Assembly (NCBI GenBank): GCA_002839435.1
Contig: PGYA01000015.1
Location: forward strand, 32,596 to 96,595
Source: Candidatus Riflebacteria bacterium HGW-Riflebacteria-2
Lineage (GTDB): Bacteria > Muiribacteriota > Ozemobacteria > Ozemobacterales > Ozemobacteraceae
Length of the DNA stretch: 64,000 nt
Direction of reading: 5' to 3'
The position numbers were made by a program, and so were the translations under genes. Shown in pieces: positions 34,602 through 43,505 of the stretch. Below the pieces are notes generated by a model. It ran no database searches. It was not told where the DNA came from and saw only the letters and a list, made by a program, of their open reading frames with translations. Positions within the stretch are counted from its first letter, which is position 1; every line of letters starts with the position of its first letter.

Positions 34602-34644
34602 AAAAACAACACCCGTAACAACTTTGTTCCGGGTGTTGTTTTTT
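34602..34644 (+). terminator. Rho-independent terminator after tRNA-Ser
   Basis: AAAAACAACACCCG / CGGGTGTTGTTTTT, 14 bp, ending in a T run. Confidence 0.85.
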
Positions 34645-34830
34645 GATGACTGGAAAGTCGCAAACAGGCGGCACAATGAGCTTTTGCGCCGAATTCAAAA
34701 AGTCAGCGCTCATCAGCCCAAAATCTGGCAGAAATTGCCGACGATTCTGGCAAAGCCAGCTTTATAAATGCTTCTTAACCATGGCATACGAATTGCGTCA
34801 AACAGCGCAATACAAACACAGGAGAAAATC

Positions 34831-35211
34831 ATGAAAAGACTCGCCAGGATCGCCATGTTCATAGCTCTTTTTGCCGTGGTTGGTAATCTTCCGGCTTTTG
34901 CCGCATTCAGTGAAGCAAAATTCGAGTCTCTTATGCAGAATTGCGTCAAATATCTTAGCATTCTCGAAGGAAACAGCTCGAATGGCATGAGCCAGGAACT
35001 CGCCTACGAGGGTTTTGAAAAGACCTCGACTGAACTGCAGAAATATATTTCCGGCCTCGGAACCAAAAAAGAACTGGCAAGTGCCCGCAAGACAGCCAAT
35101 GATTTCATCAAAAAAGCTGGTCATGAAGCAATCACTATCGCCAACGTCGGTAAAATGTCACTCAAAGCGATCGACCAGCGCGAAAAGTTTCTGGAAATTC
35201 ACGGCGAATAA
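34831..35211 (+). CDS. Small secreted protein, unknown
   Basis: 126 aa; AGGAG 8 nt before the ATG at 34831. Signal peptide RLARIAMFIALFAVVGNLPAFA, then a helical mature part of about 100 residues with one Cys (QNCVKYL). Not recognised. Own terminator downstream, so probably monocistronic. Confidence 0.7.
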   Translation: MKRLARIAMFIALFAVVGNLPAFAAFSEAKFESLMQNCVKYLSILEGNSSNGMSQELAYEGFEKTSTELQKYISGLGTKKELASARKTANDFIKKAGHEAITIANVGKMSLKAIDQREKFLEIHGE

Positions 35212-35235
35212 TCAACACATACAAATCAAGCAATC

Positions 35236-35261
35236 AAAAGGCTGCCTTCCGGCAGCCTTTT
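35236..35261 (+). terminator. Rho-independent terminator
   Basis: AAAAGGCTGCC / GGCAGCCTTTT with a TTCC tetraloop, followed by GTTTT. Confidence 0.88.
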
Positions 35262-35466
35262 GTTTTGCAGCTTAAAACCGGCACGGTCCCGCCCGGCAAC
35301 AGCTTCCGCTGACTATTTTCCGCAAAATCATCTGATTTCAAGGAGTTGCATTTACCTAAGCTGGCGAACCCACGACAAGATTTCGAAGTATCAGGACGAT
35401 GGTGTATTTGTGATCGAAGCGATATAATCAGTCAAGCTCAGATGCACAAGCAGCAGGGAACAATGA

Positions 35467-36426
35467 ATGTCGGATTACACAGAAGAGACAATACCGGGAG
35501 TTGAGATAATTTTCGAAGCCGTGCATGGCAGTCAGGCCTTTGGCCTCGACGGGCCTGATTCTGACATTGATATCAAGGGCATCATCGCCGGCCCTGCCTG
35601 CTGGTATCATGGCTTTTTGGAAGCGCCTGAACAGCTGATTTTGAACAAGGATCACACGCTTTACGACATCAGAAAGTTTTTTCGGCTGGCCATAGAAGCC
35701 AACCCGACTGCTCTTGAAATGCTCTGGGCACCAGAATCCTGCATCAGAGTCTGCACAGCGGCGGCTGAAAAGCTGCTTGCCGCGCGGGAAAAATTTCTTT
35801 CGCTGCGTGTCGCCGACAGTTTTGGCAAATATGCACTGTCGCAGCTGAAGCGCATAAAGACCCATCGCCGCTGGCTTTTACAGCCACCGACATCACAACC
35901 ACAGCGCAAGCACTTTGAACTTCCGGCAAAGCCGTTGATTTCAGGCGATCAGCTTGGCGCTGCCGATGCGTTGCTTGCAAGTGGCAAGGTTTCTCCTGGC
36001 GAAGTATCGCCGAATTTTCTGCTGATGCTCGAGCGCGAAAGAAGCTACCGCGCAGCCCTGAAAGAATGGCAACAATATGAAGCCTGGAAAAGAGAACGAA
36101 ACCCGGTCAGGGCGGCACTCGAAGCAAAATTCGGTTACGACACCAAGCATGCGCTGCATCTTGTCCGGCTGCTGCGCATGGCGCTCGAAATTCTAACCAC
36201 CGGCGCAGTAATCGTCAGGCGGCCCGATCGCGAAGAACTGCTGGAAGTAAAACAGGGTGCCTGGAAATTTGACGACCTCATCGACTACGCTGAACGAACG
36301 CAGCAACAGGTTCAGCAGGCGCGCGAAAAGAGCCACCTGCCTGAGTTGCCAGACAAAGCCGAGCTAAATCTGCTGTGCAGCGAAATCCTTGGAGAATTAC
36401 TATATGATCGAAAAAGAAACGATTGA
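35467..36426 (+). CDS. RlaP/COG3541-type nucleotidyltransferase, copy 1
   Basis: 319 aa. N-terminal pol-beta-type core: EAVHGSQAFGLDGPDSDIDIKG, with the GS of the nucleotide-binding turn and the two catalytic Asp (D-x-D). The helical C-terminus includes KHALHLVRLLRMALEIL, typical of this family. RlaP-like proteins are found in phages and bacteria beside RNA-ligase or repair genes and are thought to transfer nucleotides, but the substrate is unknown. It overlaps the next gene, a diverged paralogue, by 23 nt. Confidence 0.82.
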   Translation: MSDYTEETIPGVEIIFEAVHGSQAFGLDGPDSDIDIKGIIAGPACWYHGFLEAPEQLILNKDHTLYDIRKFFRLAIEANPTALEMLWAPESCIRVCTAAAEKLLAAREKFLSLRVADSFGKYALSQLKRIKTHRRWLLQPPTSQPQRKHFELPAKPLISGDQLGAADALLASGKVSPGEVSPNFLLMLERERSYRAALKEWQQYEAWKRERNPVRAALEAKFGYDTKHALHLVRLLRMALEILTTGAVIVRRPDREELLEVKQGAWKFDDLIDYAERTQQQVQQAREKSHLPELPDKAELNLLCSEILGELLYDRKRND

Positions 36427-37144
36427 TCTCGGCCGCGAATTTGTCAGAGCGTCATTTAGCGGCCGCCAGATTCTGCTGACAGGAATTACCGGCAGCCACT
36501 ACTATGGTTTTCCGGCACCAGACAGCGACCTCGACCTCAAGGGAATTCATGCCGATTCGCTACGCGAAGCAGTTGGTCTGTCGCGGCCACAGCCGGCAAT
36601 AAATATCGAGAAAGACTGGCGCGGCTGCCTTTGTGATTTCAGCAGCAACGAGATCGAGCAGGCTTTGCGGCTGCTTCTGAAGGGCAACGGCAACATGCTT
36701 GAGCGCATCTTCTCGCCGCTTCAGCTTTTCGAAACCGCAGAGCTGAAACAGCTGCAGGAGCTGAAAAGCAATTATCTGTCGCAGCGTTTCTATCATCATT
36801 ACAATGGCTTCTTTCAGAAAAAATGCGAGGAATACACGAAAGCCGGGAGTTTCCCGATCAAGCCGATGCTTTATATCTACCGGGTTGCGCTGACCGGCAT
36901 TCACCTGCTGCTGACCGGTGAAGTCGTCGGTGATGTCAGGGTAACGGCAGCAGAACACGGCTTCGCAGAAATCAGCGAACTGGTAGAGATTTACGCGACA
37001 ACTTCCGAAAAAAGCAACCTGAATGAGGGCACTTCCGGCCGCTTTGTCGCGCGCTGGCCGTTGCTGCAGGAAAAACTCGACCAGGCGCTTAAAAAATCAC
37101 CGCTGCCAGAACTTCCGCCCGGCGAAGATCTGTGCTCAGAATAG
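36404..37144 (+). CDS. RlaP/COG3541-type nucleotidyltransferase, copy 2
   Basis: 246 aa from the ATG at 36404 (GGAG 9 nt upstream; a TTG at 36389 is weaker). ILLTGITGSHYYGFPAPDSDLDLKG supplies the GS and D-x-D catalytic motifs. PMLYIYRVALTGIHLL corresponds to the KHALHLVRLLRMAL helix of copy 1. It is shorter than copy 1 and clearly diverged, so the pair may form a heterodimer or act on related substrates. Three tandem palindromes follow its stop. Confidence 0.82.
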   Translation: MIEKETIDLGREFVRASFSGRQILLTGITGSHYYGFPAPDSDLDLKGIHADSLREAVGLSRPQPAINIEKDWRGCLCDFSSNEIEQALRLLLKGNGNMLERIFSPLQLFETAELKQLQELKSNYLSQRFYHHYNGFFQKKCEEYTKAGSFPIKPMLYIYRVALTGIHLLLTGEVVGDVRVTAAEHGFAEISELVEIYATTSEKSNLNEGTSGRFVARWPLLQEKLDQALKKSPLPELPPGEDLCSE

Positions 37145-37229
37145 CTGGTAGAGTTACGCCTCAAAGCAATATCAGATTGAGCCGCGGCAGGCAGCAAATT
37201 GAGCGAGACTGAATCTGTTGCAAATATTT

Positions 37230-37294
37230 ACTAGATACATCTAGTATTTTTACTAGACGTGTCTAGTATTTTTGCTAGATTAGTCTAGTGTTTT
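37230..37294. repeat. Three tandem 22-bp CTAGA palindromes
   Basis: Three units at 22-bp spacing: ACTAGATACATCTAGT, ACTAGACGTGTCTAGT and GCTAGATTAGTCTAGT, each joined by a TTTTT-like link. Arms of 5-7 bp read CTAGA...TCTAG. They lie between convergent genes. Each unit plus its T run resembles a weak terminator on the + strand, but the strict periodicity and the rare CTAG word also suggest protein-binding sites. Confidence 0.8.
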
Positions 37295-37315
37295 GCTTAA
37301 AGGGTGGCGTCAGCC

Positions 37316-39358
37316 CTAGTCGGTGCCGAAGTATTCACCTGCGACAAGCCCAAGTTGTTCAATGCCCGTACCGCCAATGACGATTTTTTCGGCGGCGCCA
37401 GTATGAGTACCGTAGATTACTAGTTGATCTGTCGGCCCATTGTTGTTCGTATCAACAAACGTAACCGAAGCAGCAACACTTTCCTGGTTCAGCGCCTGCG
37501 CAATTGTAGCGTCTATTTGTGATCGCGGATATATCTGGTTGTTACCAAGAACCTGGTCGAAAAAATTAACCAGAGCAACGTTGCCATTCTTGTCAGCAAT
37601 AGTTAACAAGACATCGCTCGCCGGATCCCAGATGTCGATTTCGGGATCCCATACCGAACTGTTTGTTTGAGCAACAACTGCATCATTGAAAACCTCCGGA
37701 TAAGACGGGCCTGTGCCATTGGCAACTCCAACCGGTAGACCCAGATCAGCGAAATCACCAGTTACGTTTAGAATTTCGAGCTGCTTATTGCTTCCTCCAA
37801 AATCACTGACGATGCGAAATGCTTTAACATAACTGTCATAAACCGCTGTAGCTCTAATGCCATTACTCTTAATCTCAGCATTTATAGCATCTAGGATATC
37901 TGCTACAAAGTAAGTCGCTCCAGCAGAAAATGTTAACGTACAGGTACGGGCTGGTGTAAACTGATTATCAGCGATTTCAAACTCAGTTCCGACTGCAGGA
38001 ACCCAATAATTCTCAAACTCAAACATTACCCCTTGAATAAGGGCAGGCTCTGGAAAAGGAGCGACCGTTACAAATATATGATCTTTGGTAACAAACTCAT
38101 TTCCCGAAGAATCCTTCGCTCTGATCCTGAAATGATAAAGAGTTTCAGGCTCAAGCCCTGAAATGCGAATTTTATCTCCATAACCCTCCCACCAAATGTT
38201 GTTCCAATCCGTCCAGTTGCCATAGCTTGAACTAGCGCCATATTCAGCGGCACATATAGCAGGCTCATTTGTAACAAAGGTTATCAGCGCTGTGGTAGCG
38301 CCTGGAGACACGGTCACTGGTCCGACAATTGGAGGATTCAAATCGGAAGCCGCGAACAGTTTCCAGCTGTCACCATCCCAGATGTATGAGCGCCCGTCAA
38401 GGCTGTTCAGATAGGCCCAGTTCAGCTCAGGGTTCACAGGCGGAACTTCGAGAGAACCCTTCCATACCAGGCTGGTGCCGGCGGGGCCTTGCGGACCCAT
38501 GGGGCCAACTGGGCCTTGCGGGCCCATGGGGCCGGTGATGCTTTCTGACATGATCTGCCAGGTGGTGCCGTCGAAGAGGTAGGCTTTTTTGTCGGTGCTG
38601 TTGTAGTAGGCCCAGTTGAGCTGGGGGGAAGCGGGGTGCGCGGTCTGGGTGCCTTTCCAGGTCATGCAGGCACAAGATGACGCGTCTTTGGCGAGCGTGA
38701 CCAGCGGCAGGGTTACCTGTTGACCGGCGGCGACGGTAACGTTGTCAAGGCGTGAGCGGGCCAGGCCGGGCGCGGTAAACAGCACAGAGTAATCGCCCAC
38801 CGGCACGCCGGAAATCACAAAATAACCGTTTTCATCAGTGAAAGCCGCGAAGGATGTGCCGGGCAGAAAGGCGATGACGCCGCTTTTTGCGGCATAACCT
38901 TCTGGCACGGCAATCTGCCCGGAAATGTCGCCGGTCGCGGTCAACAGCAGTTCAAGATCGGTGGGCATTGTCGAGGCTGCCAGACCAACGGCAAGATTGC
39001 GCCTGATTCCGCCGAGATTCTTGTCTTTTTTGGCAACGAGATTGTAAACGCCGGGCGTGACATCATTAAACGCAAAAGCGCCCGAACTGTCGGTAATCGA
39101 AAAATACAACTGACCGGCAACGCTGGTTGCAGCTTCAGATGCGCGCAACCCGGCGTTCGGCGGCACCTGCGCCTCGAGCCCGAGAAGATAAACCGGAATT
39201 CCGCTCATATCGCCTTTACCGGCCACACGGCCCTGCACCAGCACTCCCTCGGCCGCAGAGGCCAGAGGATTCGTCGTGCTGCTTTTGCTGCTGCCACAAC
39301 CAATTGCCAGCATGGCAACCATCGCCAGCGCCAAAATAAAAAACATCTTCACTCTCAT
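37316..39358 (-). CDS. Multidomain surface lipoprotein with collagen-like segment
   Basis: 680 aa from the ATG at 39358 (AGGTG upstream; ATG at 39376 is also possible). Signal with lipobox AIGC. In order: two CarboxypepD_reg/Cna-B-like domains (about 40-215); two copies of a 40-residue 'LNWAYYNSTDKKAYLFDGTTW' unit around a collagen-like stretch GPMGPQGPVGPMGPQGPAG; a fibronectin-III-like domain (about 345-430); and a C-terminal region (about 440-680) with FSAGATYFVADILDAINAEI and YVKAFRIVSDFGG that resembles the 'flagellin IN' motif of hook-associated proteins. An adhesin-like role at the surface is inferred. Last gene of an operon with the next two. Confidence 0.75.
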   Translation of the reverse strand: MRVKMFFILALAMVAMLAIGCGSSKSSTTNPLASAAEGVLVQGRVAGKGDMSGIPVYLLGLEAQVPPNAGLRASEAATSVAGQLYFSITDSSGAFAFNDVTPGVYNLVAKKDKNLGGIRRNLAVGLAASTMPTDLELLLTATGDISGQIAVPEGYAAKSGVIAFLPGTSFAAFTDENGYFVISGVPVGDYSVLFTAPGLARSRLDNVTVAAGQQVTLPLVTLAKDASSCACMTWKGTQTAHPASPQLNWAYYNSTDKKAYLFDGTTWQIMSESITGPMGPQGPVGPMGPQGPAGTSLVWKGSLEVPPVNPELNWAYLNSLDGRSYIWDGDSWKLFAASDLNPPIVGPVTVSPGATTALITFVTNEPAICAAEYGASSSYGNWTDWNNIWWEGYGDKIRISGLEPETLYHFRIRAKDSSGNEFVTKDHIFVTVAPFPEPALIQGVMFEFENYWVPAVGTEFEIADNQFTPARTCTLTFSAGATYFVADILDAINAEIKSNGIRATAVYDSYVKAFRIVSDFGGSNKQLEILNVTGDFADLGLPVGVANGTGPSYPEVFNDAVVAQTNSSVWDPEIDIWDPASDVLLTIADKNGNVALVNFFDQVLGNNQIYPRSQIDATIAQALNQESVAASVTFVDTNNNGPTDQLVIYGTHTGAAEKIVIGGTGIEQLGLVAGEYFGTD

Positions 39359-39389
39359 AGTTTCACCTGATTTCATGTTTCCCCCCGGT

Positions 39390-40970
39390 TTAAAGCGCAG
39401 GAACGACGATTCCTGGATAAGTTCTGGCCTGATAACCATTTCGCGTCGCGATCAAGGTATAAGTGCCCGGAGCAAGATTTACAAACTCGAAATACCCGTT
39501 ATCATCGGCTATTCGATAGACATTGGAGCCCGATATCGCAACAACTGCGCGCGGAATTGGTTCCCGCGTGTGCTCTTCGAGAACATGACCGGCGATCTTG
39601 CCGGGCGCCACGATTATCGGGTCTTCCTGAACAATTACGTTGAAAGTCGCCAGCACACTCAGCGGCATTTCCCTGATTTCAGTGACGCGGCAGCGAAGCT
39701 CGTAAACACCGGTAGCGGTTGGAGCCGTCCAGGTTACAGCTTCAGTCCTGACCGTCGAAAAGGCGCCACCGGCCGGATTAACCGACCATTCGTAAGACAG
39801 CACATCGAGATCGGGATCGCCGGAAACTACTCTTAAAGCCAGAGTGCGCCCGGTCAGCACAGTAGAACTCGCCACTATATATGCGGCTGGCGGCCGATTG
39901 GCCGGCGGAAGCGGCGGCGGGTCGTTGTCGCTGAGATGCACATTGAGCGGGTGCTGAGCCTGACCGCTGAGTCCTCCCGGATCAGTTACAACAACCTGCA
40001 CCTTGTAATTTGCCGGTTCAGCTGGGGCCTTCCATTCAACCGGAACAACACGGGCAACAGCCCAGTCAACCTTTGGCATTCTGCGCTTATGGTCTTCCGG
40101 CAGCGGGGTTGCACCCGAGGCAAGCGTACCGCCGGAACATTTCCAGATTAGTGTCATCTGGTCGAGATCCTGACTGTTACTGTCGAGATATACCGCCCAG
40201 AGTTCAACCACTTCGCCCGGATTTATTTTGTCAGCGGGTTCTTTGACCGAAGTCAGCCAGACGTTTGGCGCCTTGTTTGCAGCACCGGGCTCAGTCAAGG
40301 TCGAAACGACGGTAGACTCGCCATTCGGCGTGAACGGGGCATACAGACTGCCGCCTTCGAGTCCGCCGGCTGAGACGATAAGTATCTCCTCGATAAGTTC
40401 AGAATCTGGTAACGGCGGGCTGAGATAAACGCCATCGCCATCGAGCTCGCAGACCTCACCCCATAATGTCAGCACTGCGTTCGACACAGGGTTTCCGCTG
40501 GCATCACGAAGAATGATACGAGCCCGGTTATTGGCAAATGCGACCGAAAGCTGGCCGACGCTCTGCTCCGGATTTTCCGGAGTCACATCGACTGGCTCTG
40601 AACGAGTCTTGTAAGTTTTATTGTCTTTCGTCCTGAGATTCGCAACAACACGAATCCGTTCGAACGGAACATTTTCAAAAACGAATGAGCCATCACTGGC
40701 TGATGTTACCTTTATATCAGGGTATTCCTGCAACCAGAGCGTTGCGCCATCAATGTTGAACAGCGCCCTCAAGTCCCCTCTGGCGGATTCGCCAACATTT
40801 ATACTGCCGGAAGCGGTAACATTGCCGGAAATGGTTCCACCGCCAGCCGTCAGCGACTGCCAGGAAGAGACGCTGGCCGAACCAGAAAAACACCCACTCA
40901 ACATGGAAACAGCCAGCACAAAACACGAAATTAAAAGCACTCTGCCCCGATCGATGCCAGGCTGTTTCAT
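39390..40970 (-). CDS. Surface lipoprotein with Cna-B/Ig-like domains
   Basis: 526 aa from the ATG at 40970 (AGGAAGG upstream). Signal peptide with lipobox MLSGC. Several beta-sandwich domains: a carboxypeptidase-regulatory domain (about 40-140), a second similar one, PKD-like units ('RPPAAYIVASSTVLTGRTLALRVVSGDPDLDVLSYEWSV' region, about 350-445), and a final CarboxypepD_reg domain (about 455-526, PIPRAVVAISGSN...GYFEFVNLAPGTYTL). Probably outer-membrane or surface anchored. Starts 1 nt after the stop of the barrel gene. Confidence 0.78.
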   Translation of the reverse strand: MKQPGIDRGRVLLISCFVLAVSMLSGCFSGSASVSSWQSLTAGGGTISGNVTASGSINVGESARGDLRALFNIDGATLWLQEYPDIKVTSASDGSFVFENVPFERIRVVANLRTKDNKTYKTRSEPVDVTPENPEQSVGQLSVAFANNRARIILRDASGNPVSNAVLTLWGEVCELDGDGVYLSPPLPDSELIEEILIVSAGGLEGGSLYAPFTPNGESTVVSTLTEPGAANKAPNVWLTSVKEPADKINPGEVVELWAVYLDSNSQDLDQMTLIWKCSGGTLASGATPLPEDHKRRMPKVDWAVARVVPVEWKAPAEPANYKVQVVVTDPGGLSGQAQHPLNVHLSDNDPPPLPPANRPPAAYIVASSTVLTGRTLALRVVSGDPDLDVLSYEWSVNPAGGAFSTVRTEAVTWTAPTATGVYELRCRVTEIREMPLSVLATFNVIVQEDPIIVAPGKIAGHVLEEHTREPIPRAVVAISGSNVYRIADDNGYFEFVNLAPGTYTLIATRNGYQARTYPGIVVPAL

Positions 40971-40971
40971 G

Positions 40972-41874
40972 TCAGAACCTTCCTCTGATGCCGAAAACCG
41001 GGCCAGAATAGACGATCCGCGAAGTACTGCCGTCCGATGCATCATTCAGCATGAAATGTCGATAACCAAGCATGCCATACCATTCACGCTGCGCGGGCGC
41101 AGCAGCATAATCGCGGCCAAACACAAAGGCAAAATCAAAATCAGAAAGCCGGTTCGGCTCGCCGTTACGATCGAGATCGAAATATTTGAAGGAACCGGTC
41201 AGACCGGCATTGGCAGAAAGGCGCGTGGCACCTTCCAGACCCAGATAAGGCATGCCGATGTTCTGGTCAAGCTCACCAACGCGCGTTCCTGCTGCAAATT
41301 TCTGCTCAAGCCGCGTGTTTAACTGGCTGAACCTGGCGCCGCAAAGCACGCGCAAACCGCCTGTCTCATATTCTGAGACGGTTTGCGCAAGACCAAGACC
41401 GAAGAGGTTGTTGCGAACCCGCACCGATGAGCCTGCTGCGTAATTCAGGCTGTCGAAGGTCACTGCCCGATTCAGATAACCACTATGATTGAATTGAAAG
41501 TAGTCGAGCTGCAGCTGTGTCAATTCTGAGAATTGCCAGCGGCCGCTGATGCCAACACGGTTCTGGCTGCCGATATCGGTATCATCGCCGAGATCGAGAC
41601 TCATTCCCATCGAATCGACATCGCCGGCAACATCGCTGTGCCAGAGGTTTACATCGACAGCCATGCTCCTGCCCTCAAATTCGTCAGCAACGTATGGCGC
41701 TTCGACAACAGTCGCCTGCGGCGGCTCCCGATCTGTATAGAGAACCTCCATACCAGCGCCCGTTATCGGCGGCGGCGGCACAATTTCGATACCCTGCCAC
41801 GCGAACCCATTGCTGGCAAACGCAAGCGAAGCAAGCAGCAGCGTTAAAACTCTCGAACGGAAATTGAACAGCAT
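40972..41874 (-). CDS. Outer-membrane beta-barrel protein
   Basis: 300 aa from the ATG at 41874 (GGGGA upstream). Signal peptide ending SNGFA, a Pro-rich linker, then alternating strands such as LTQLQLDYFQFNHSGYLN and NAGLTGSFKYFDLDRNG. The C-terminus ends GRF with a terminal Phe, the usual BAM recognition signal. It is evidence of an outer membrane in this organism. First gene of the barrel-lipoprotein-lipoprotein operon, suggesting the barrel helps display or anchor the lipoproteins. Confidence 0.75.
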   Translation of the reverse strand: MLFNFRSRVLTLLLASLAFASNGFAWQGIEIVPPPPITGAGMEVLYTDREPPQATVVEAPYVADEFEGRSMAVDVNLWHSDVAGDVDSMGMSLDLGDDTDIGSQNRVGISGRWQFSELTQLQLDYFQFNHSGYLNRAVTFDSLNYAAGSSVRVRNNLFGLGLAQTVSEYETGGLRVLCGARFSQLNTRLEQKFAAGTRVGELDQNIGMPYLGLEGATRLSANAGLTGSFKYFDLDRNGEPNRLSDFDFAFVFGRDYAAAPAQREWYGMLGYRHFMLNDASDGSTSRIVYSGPVFGIRGRF

Positions 41875-42007
41875 CGCGTCCCCTTTTTGATCCTTTGGCA
41901 ATTTTTTACAATCGAGCAATGGGTTCGGAAGCTGTTAAGCATTTTTTAACTATCGGCTTTATTTATTTTTGAAAGCGTGGCAGAATTCGGCTGTGAGGTG
42001 AGTTGCA

Positions 42008-42577
42008 TTGAATAAAGCCTGTTTGGGCGGCATCATATTGTTGGTAGCTCTGGCGGCGGCGGTTCCTTGCTGCGGGCAGGAAACGCATCTCGGCTTTGCT
42101 GCCGAAGACACTCAATTCAGGCGTGAGGAAAATGGCGTATGGGAGATCGAAAAGATACAGGTTGGAGACGCTGCTTATGAACACATGCTCCCGGCATCAT
42201 GCGGTCGCGTGGCGGTTTTTGCCGATGAACGCTGGGGCTTTGTCGATCTCGATGGCGAACTGGTTGTGCCGATGCAGTTCTATTCGGTCAACAGCTACAT
42301 CGACGAAATGGGCAAAATCGCCATTCCTCTGCAATACGAGGAAGCTACCGATATGCGCAACAACATGGCCGCCGTCAGAAAAGACGGGCTTTGGGGCTTC
42401 ATCGACAAAGACGGCGGGCAGATTCAACCGCACATCTATGACCATGTTCTCTCGCGCGGCGACGGCAGCTATATTGTCTACAAAGACACACAAATCGCCT
42501 TCATCAGCGATATTGGCGAATTTCTGCCGGTTGAGACAGAAGCACTGCCACCGGAAAACCCGAACCAGAAAAAGTAA
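42008..42577 (+). CDS. WG-repeat protein, small, exported
   Basis: 189 aa, TTG start with GAGGTG 9 nt upstream. Signal peptide with a Cys pair (AAAVPCCGQ), possibly a lipoprotein. Three WG-type units: ERWGFVDLDGELVVPMQFY, IAIPLQYEEATDMRNNMAAV, and DGLWGFIDKDGGQIQPHIY. It is a smaller relative of the 500-aa WG protein at 59.8 kb; both share an N-terminal 'W-E-I...Q-[VI]-G-D' segment. Function of WG repeats is unknown. Confidence 0.78.
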   Translation: MNKACLGGIILLVALAAAVPCCGQETHLGFAAEDTQFRREENGVWEIEKIQVGDAAYEHMLPASCGRVAVFADERWGFVDLDGELVVPMQFYSVNSYIDEMGKIAIPLQYEEATDMRNNMAAVRKDGLWGFIDKDGGQIQPHIYDHVLSRGDGSYIVYKDTQIAFISDIGEFLPVETEALPPENPNQKK

Positions 42578-42651
42578 AATTGCTGGTTTGCAAAATCCCG
42601 GCAGGCTATTATATTGCAACATTGAGCTTTTGATTATGCAGGTGTCGGGAA

Positions 42652-43479
42652 ATGGCAAAAGTGGCGGCAGACAGTTCAACGACGAGTGCGCGGGCGAGTG
42701 TGGCGATGATTACGCACACGACCTATCTCGGTCATTCGCAACTGCTGGAGGCGGCGGCTTTTCTCGACCGCGTCATGCCGCCGCTGATACTGTTCCGCTT
42801 CGCTGACGAAAAACCACAAAAGATTGCCTGGGCTGATTATGAGCAACTGGTGAATGGCCTGGCAGATTTCGAAAAAAAGGTCGATGAAGCGGTCAGCAGC
42901 AATTCACAAATAGTCAAGGCAATCGAGTTGCCCGGCGATGTTTCGGCGGTTTTTCTTGAAAGCCAACGGGTAAAGTTGCGCTGGCAGCAGCGCAATCTGG
43001 TGTTCACCGCGGCTGAACTCGCACAGATCGTTACAGTTCTGGTGGCGACGCACGCAAAGGCAAAACCGCTGGTGCGACGTATGCTGGAAAAGGCTGAACT
43101 GCTGAAGAAGCCAGGCCTGCTGACAGCGCTGACCAACTGGGGCGGCTTTGCCATCTTCCTGCTGCTGACGATGGTCGATACTCTGCTGCTGGTCAGCATG
43201 CTGTTTCAGCCGAAACTGTATTTTCCCTGGACAGTGCTGACAACCTTTCTGGCCGCCTGGCTGCTGTTACTGCGCCCACCCTGGAGCTATAAAATTCTGC
43301 CGGCTCTGCTCGACTATCTGAACGAGCAGTTTCTCGCTGATCTCTCAAATCTGCGCCTGCCACGCAAAAGCGTCGAATTTTTCCTCATAATAGGAATGGG
43401 CATTGTCTATCTGCTCTGCTTTGGCAGTGAAGCCGCCAATTACATTTTTGATTTCTGGAAAGGCTCGTTTTCGCCCTGA
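42652..43479 (+). CDS. Membrane protein with three helices, unknown
   Basis: 275 aa. Soluble N-terminal half (about 1-160), helical, then membrane helices at about 163-185 (NWGGFAIFLLLTMVDTLLLVSMLF), 190-208 and 245-262. No family recognised. Its stop lies inside a bidirectional terminator. Confidence 0.65.
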   Translation: MAKVAADSSTTSARASVAMITHTTYLGHSQLLEAAAFLDRVMPPLILFRFADEKPQKIAWADYEQLVNGLADFEKKVDEAVSSNSQIVKAIELPGDVSAVFLESQRVKLRWQQRNLVFTAAELAQIVTVLVATHAKAKPLVRRMLEKAELLKKPGLLTALTNWGGFAIFLLLTMVDTLLLVSMLFQPKLYFPWTVLTTFLAAWLLLLRPPWSYKILPALLDYLNEQFLADLSNLRLPRKSVEFFLIIGMGIVYLLCFGSEAANYIFDFWKGSFSP

Positions 43480-43497
43480 GCTGCTGACAGCTCAGGG
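43474..43497. terminator. Bidirectional terminator between convergent genes
   Basis: Perfect stem CCCTGAGCTG / CAGCTCAGGG with a CTGA loop, overlapping the stop codon of the + strand gene. Confidence 0.7.
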
Positions 43498-43505
43498 CTT
43501 TCAAT

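Noticed and set aside
37230..37294. CRISPR-like array
   Set aside because: Only three 22-bp units, palindromic throughout with no unique spacers, and no cas genes.
38455..38535. Tandem DNA repeat as a separate element
   Set aside because: It is simply the coding sequence of the collagen-like Gly-Pro stretch.
42096..42806. Open frame of 236 codons overlapping the WG-repeat gene
   Set aside because: Arg/Ser-rich composition; it lies over a clear WG protein in the correct frame and has no homology-like features.
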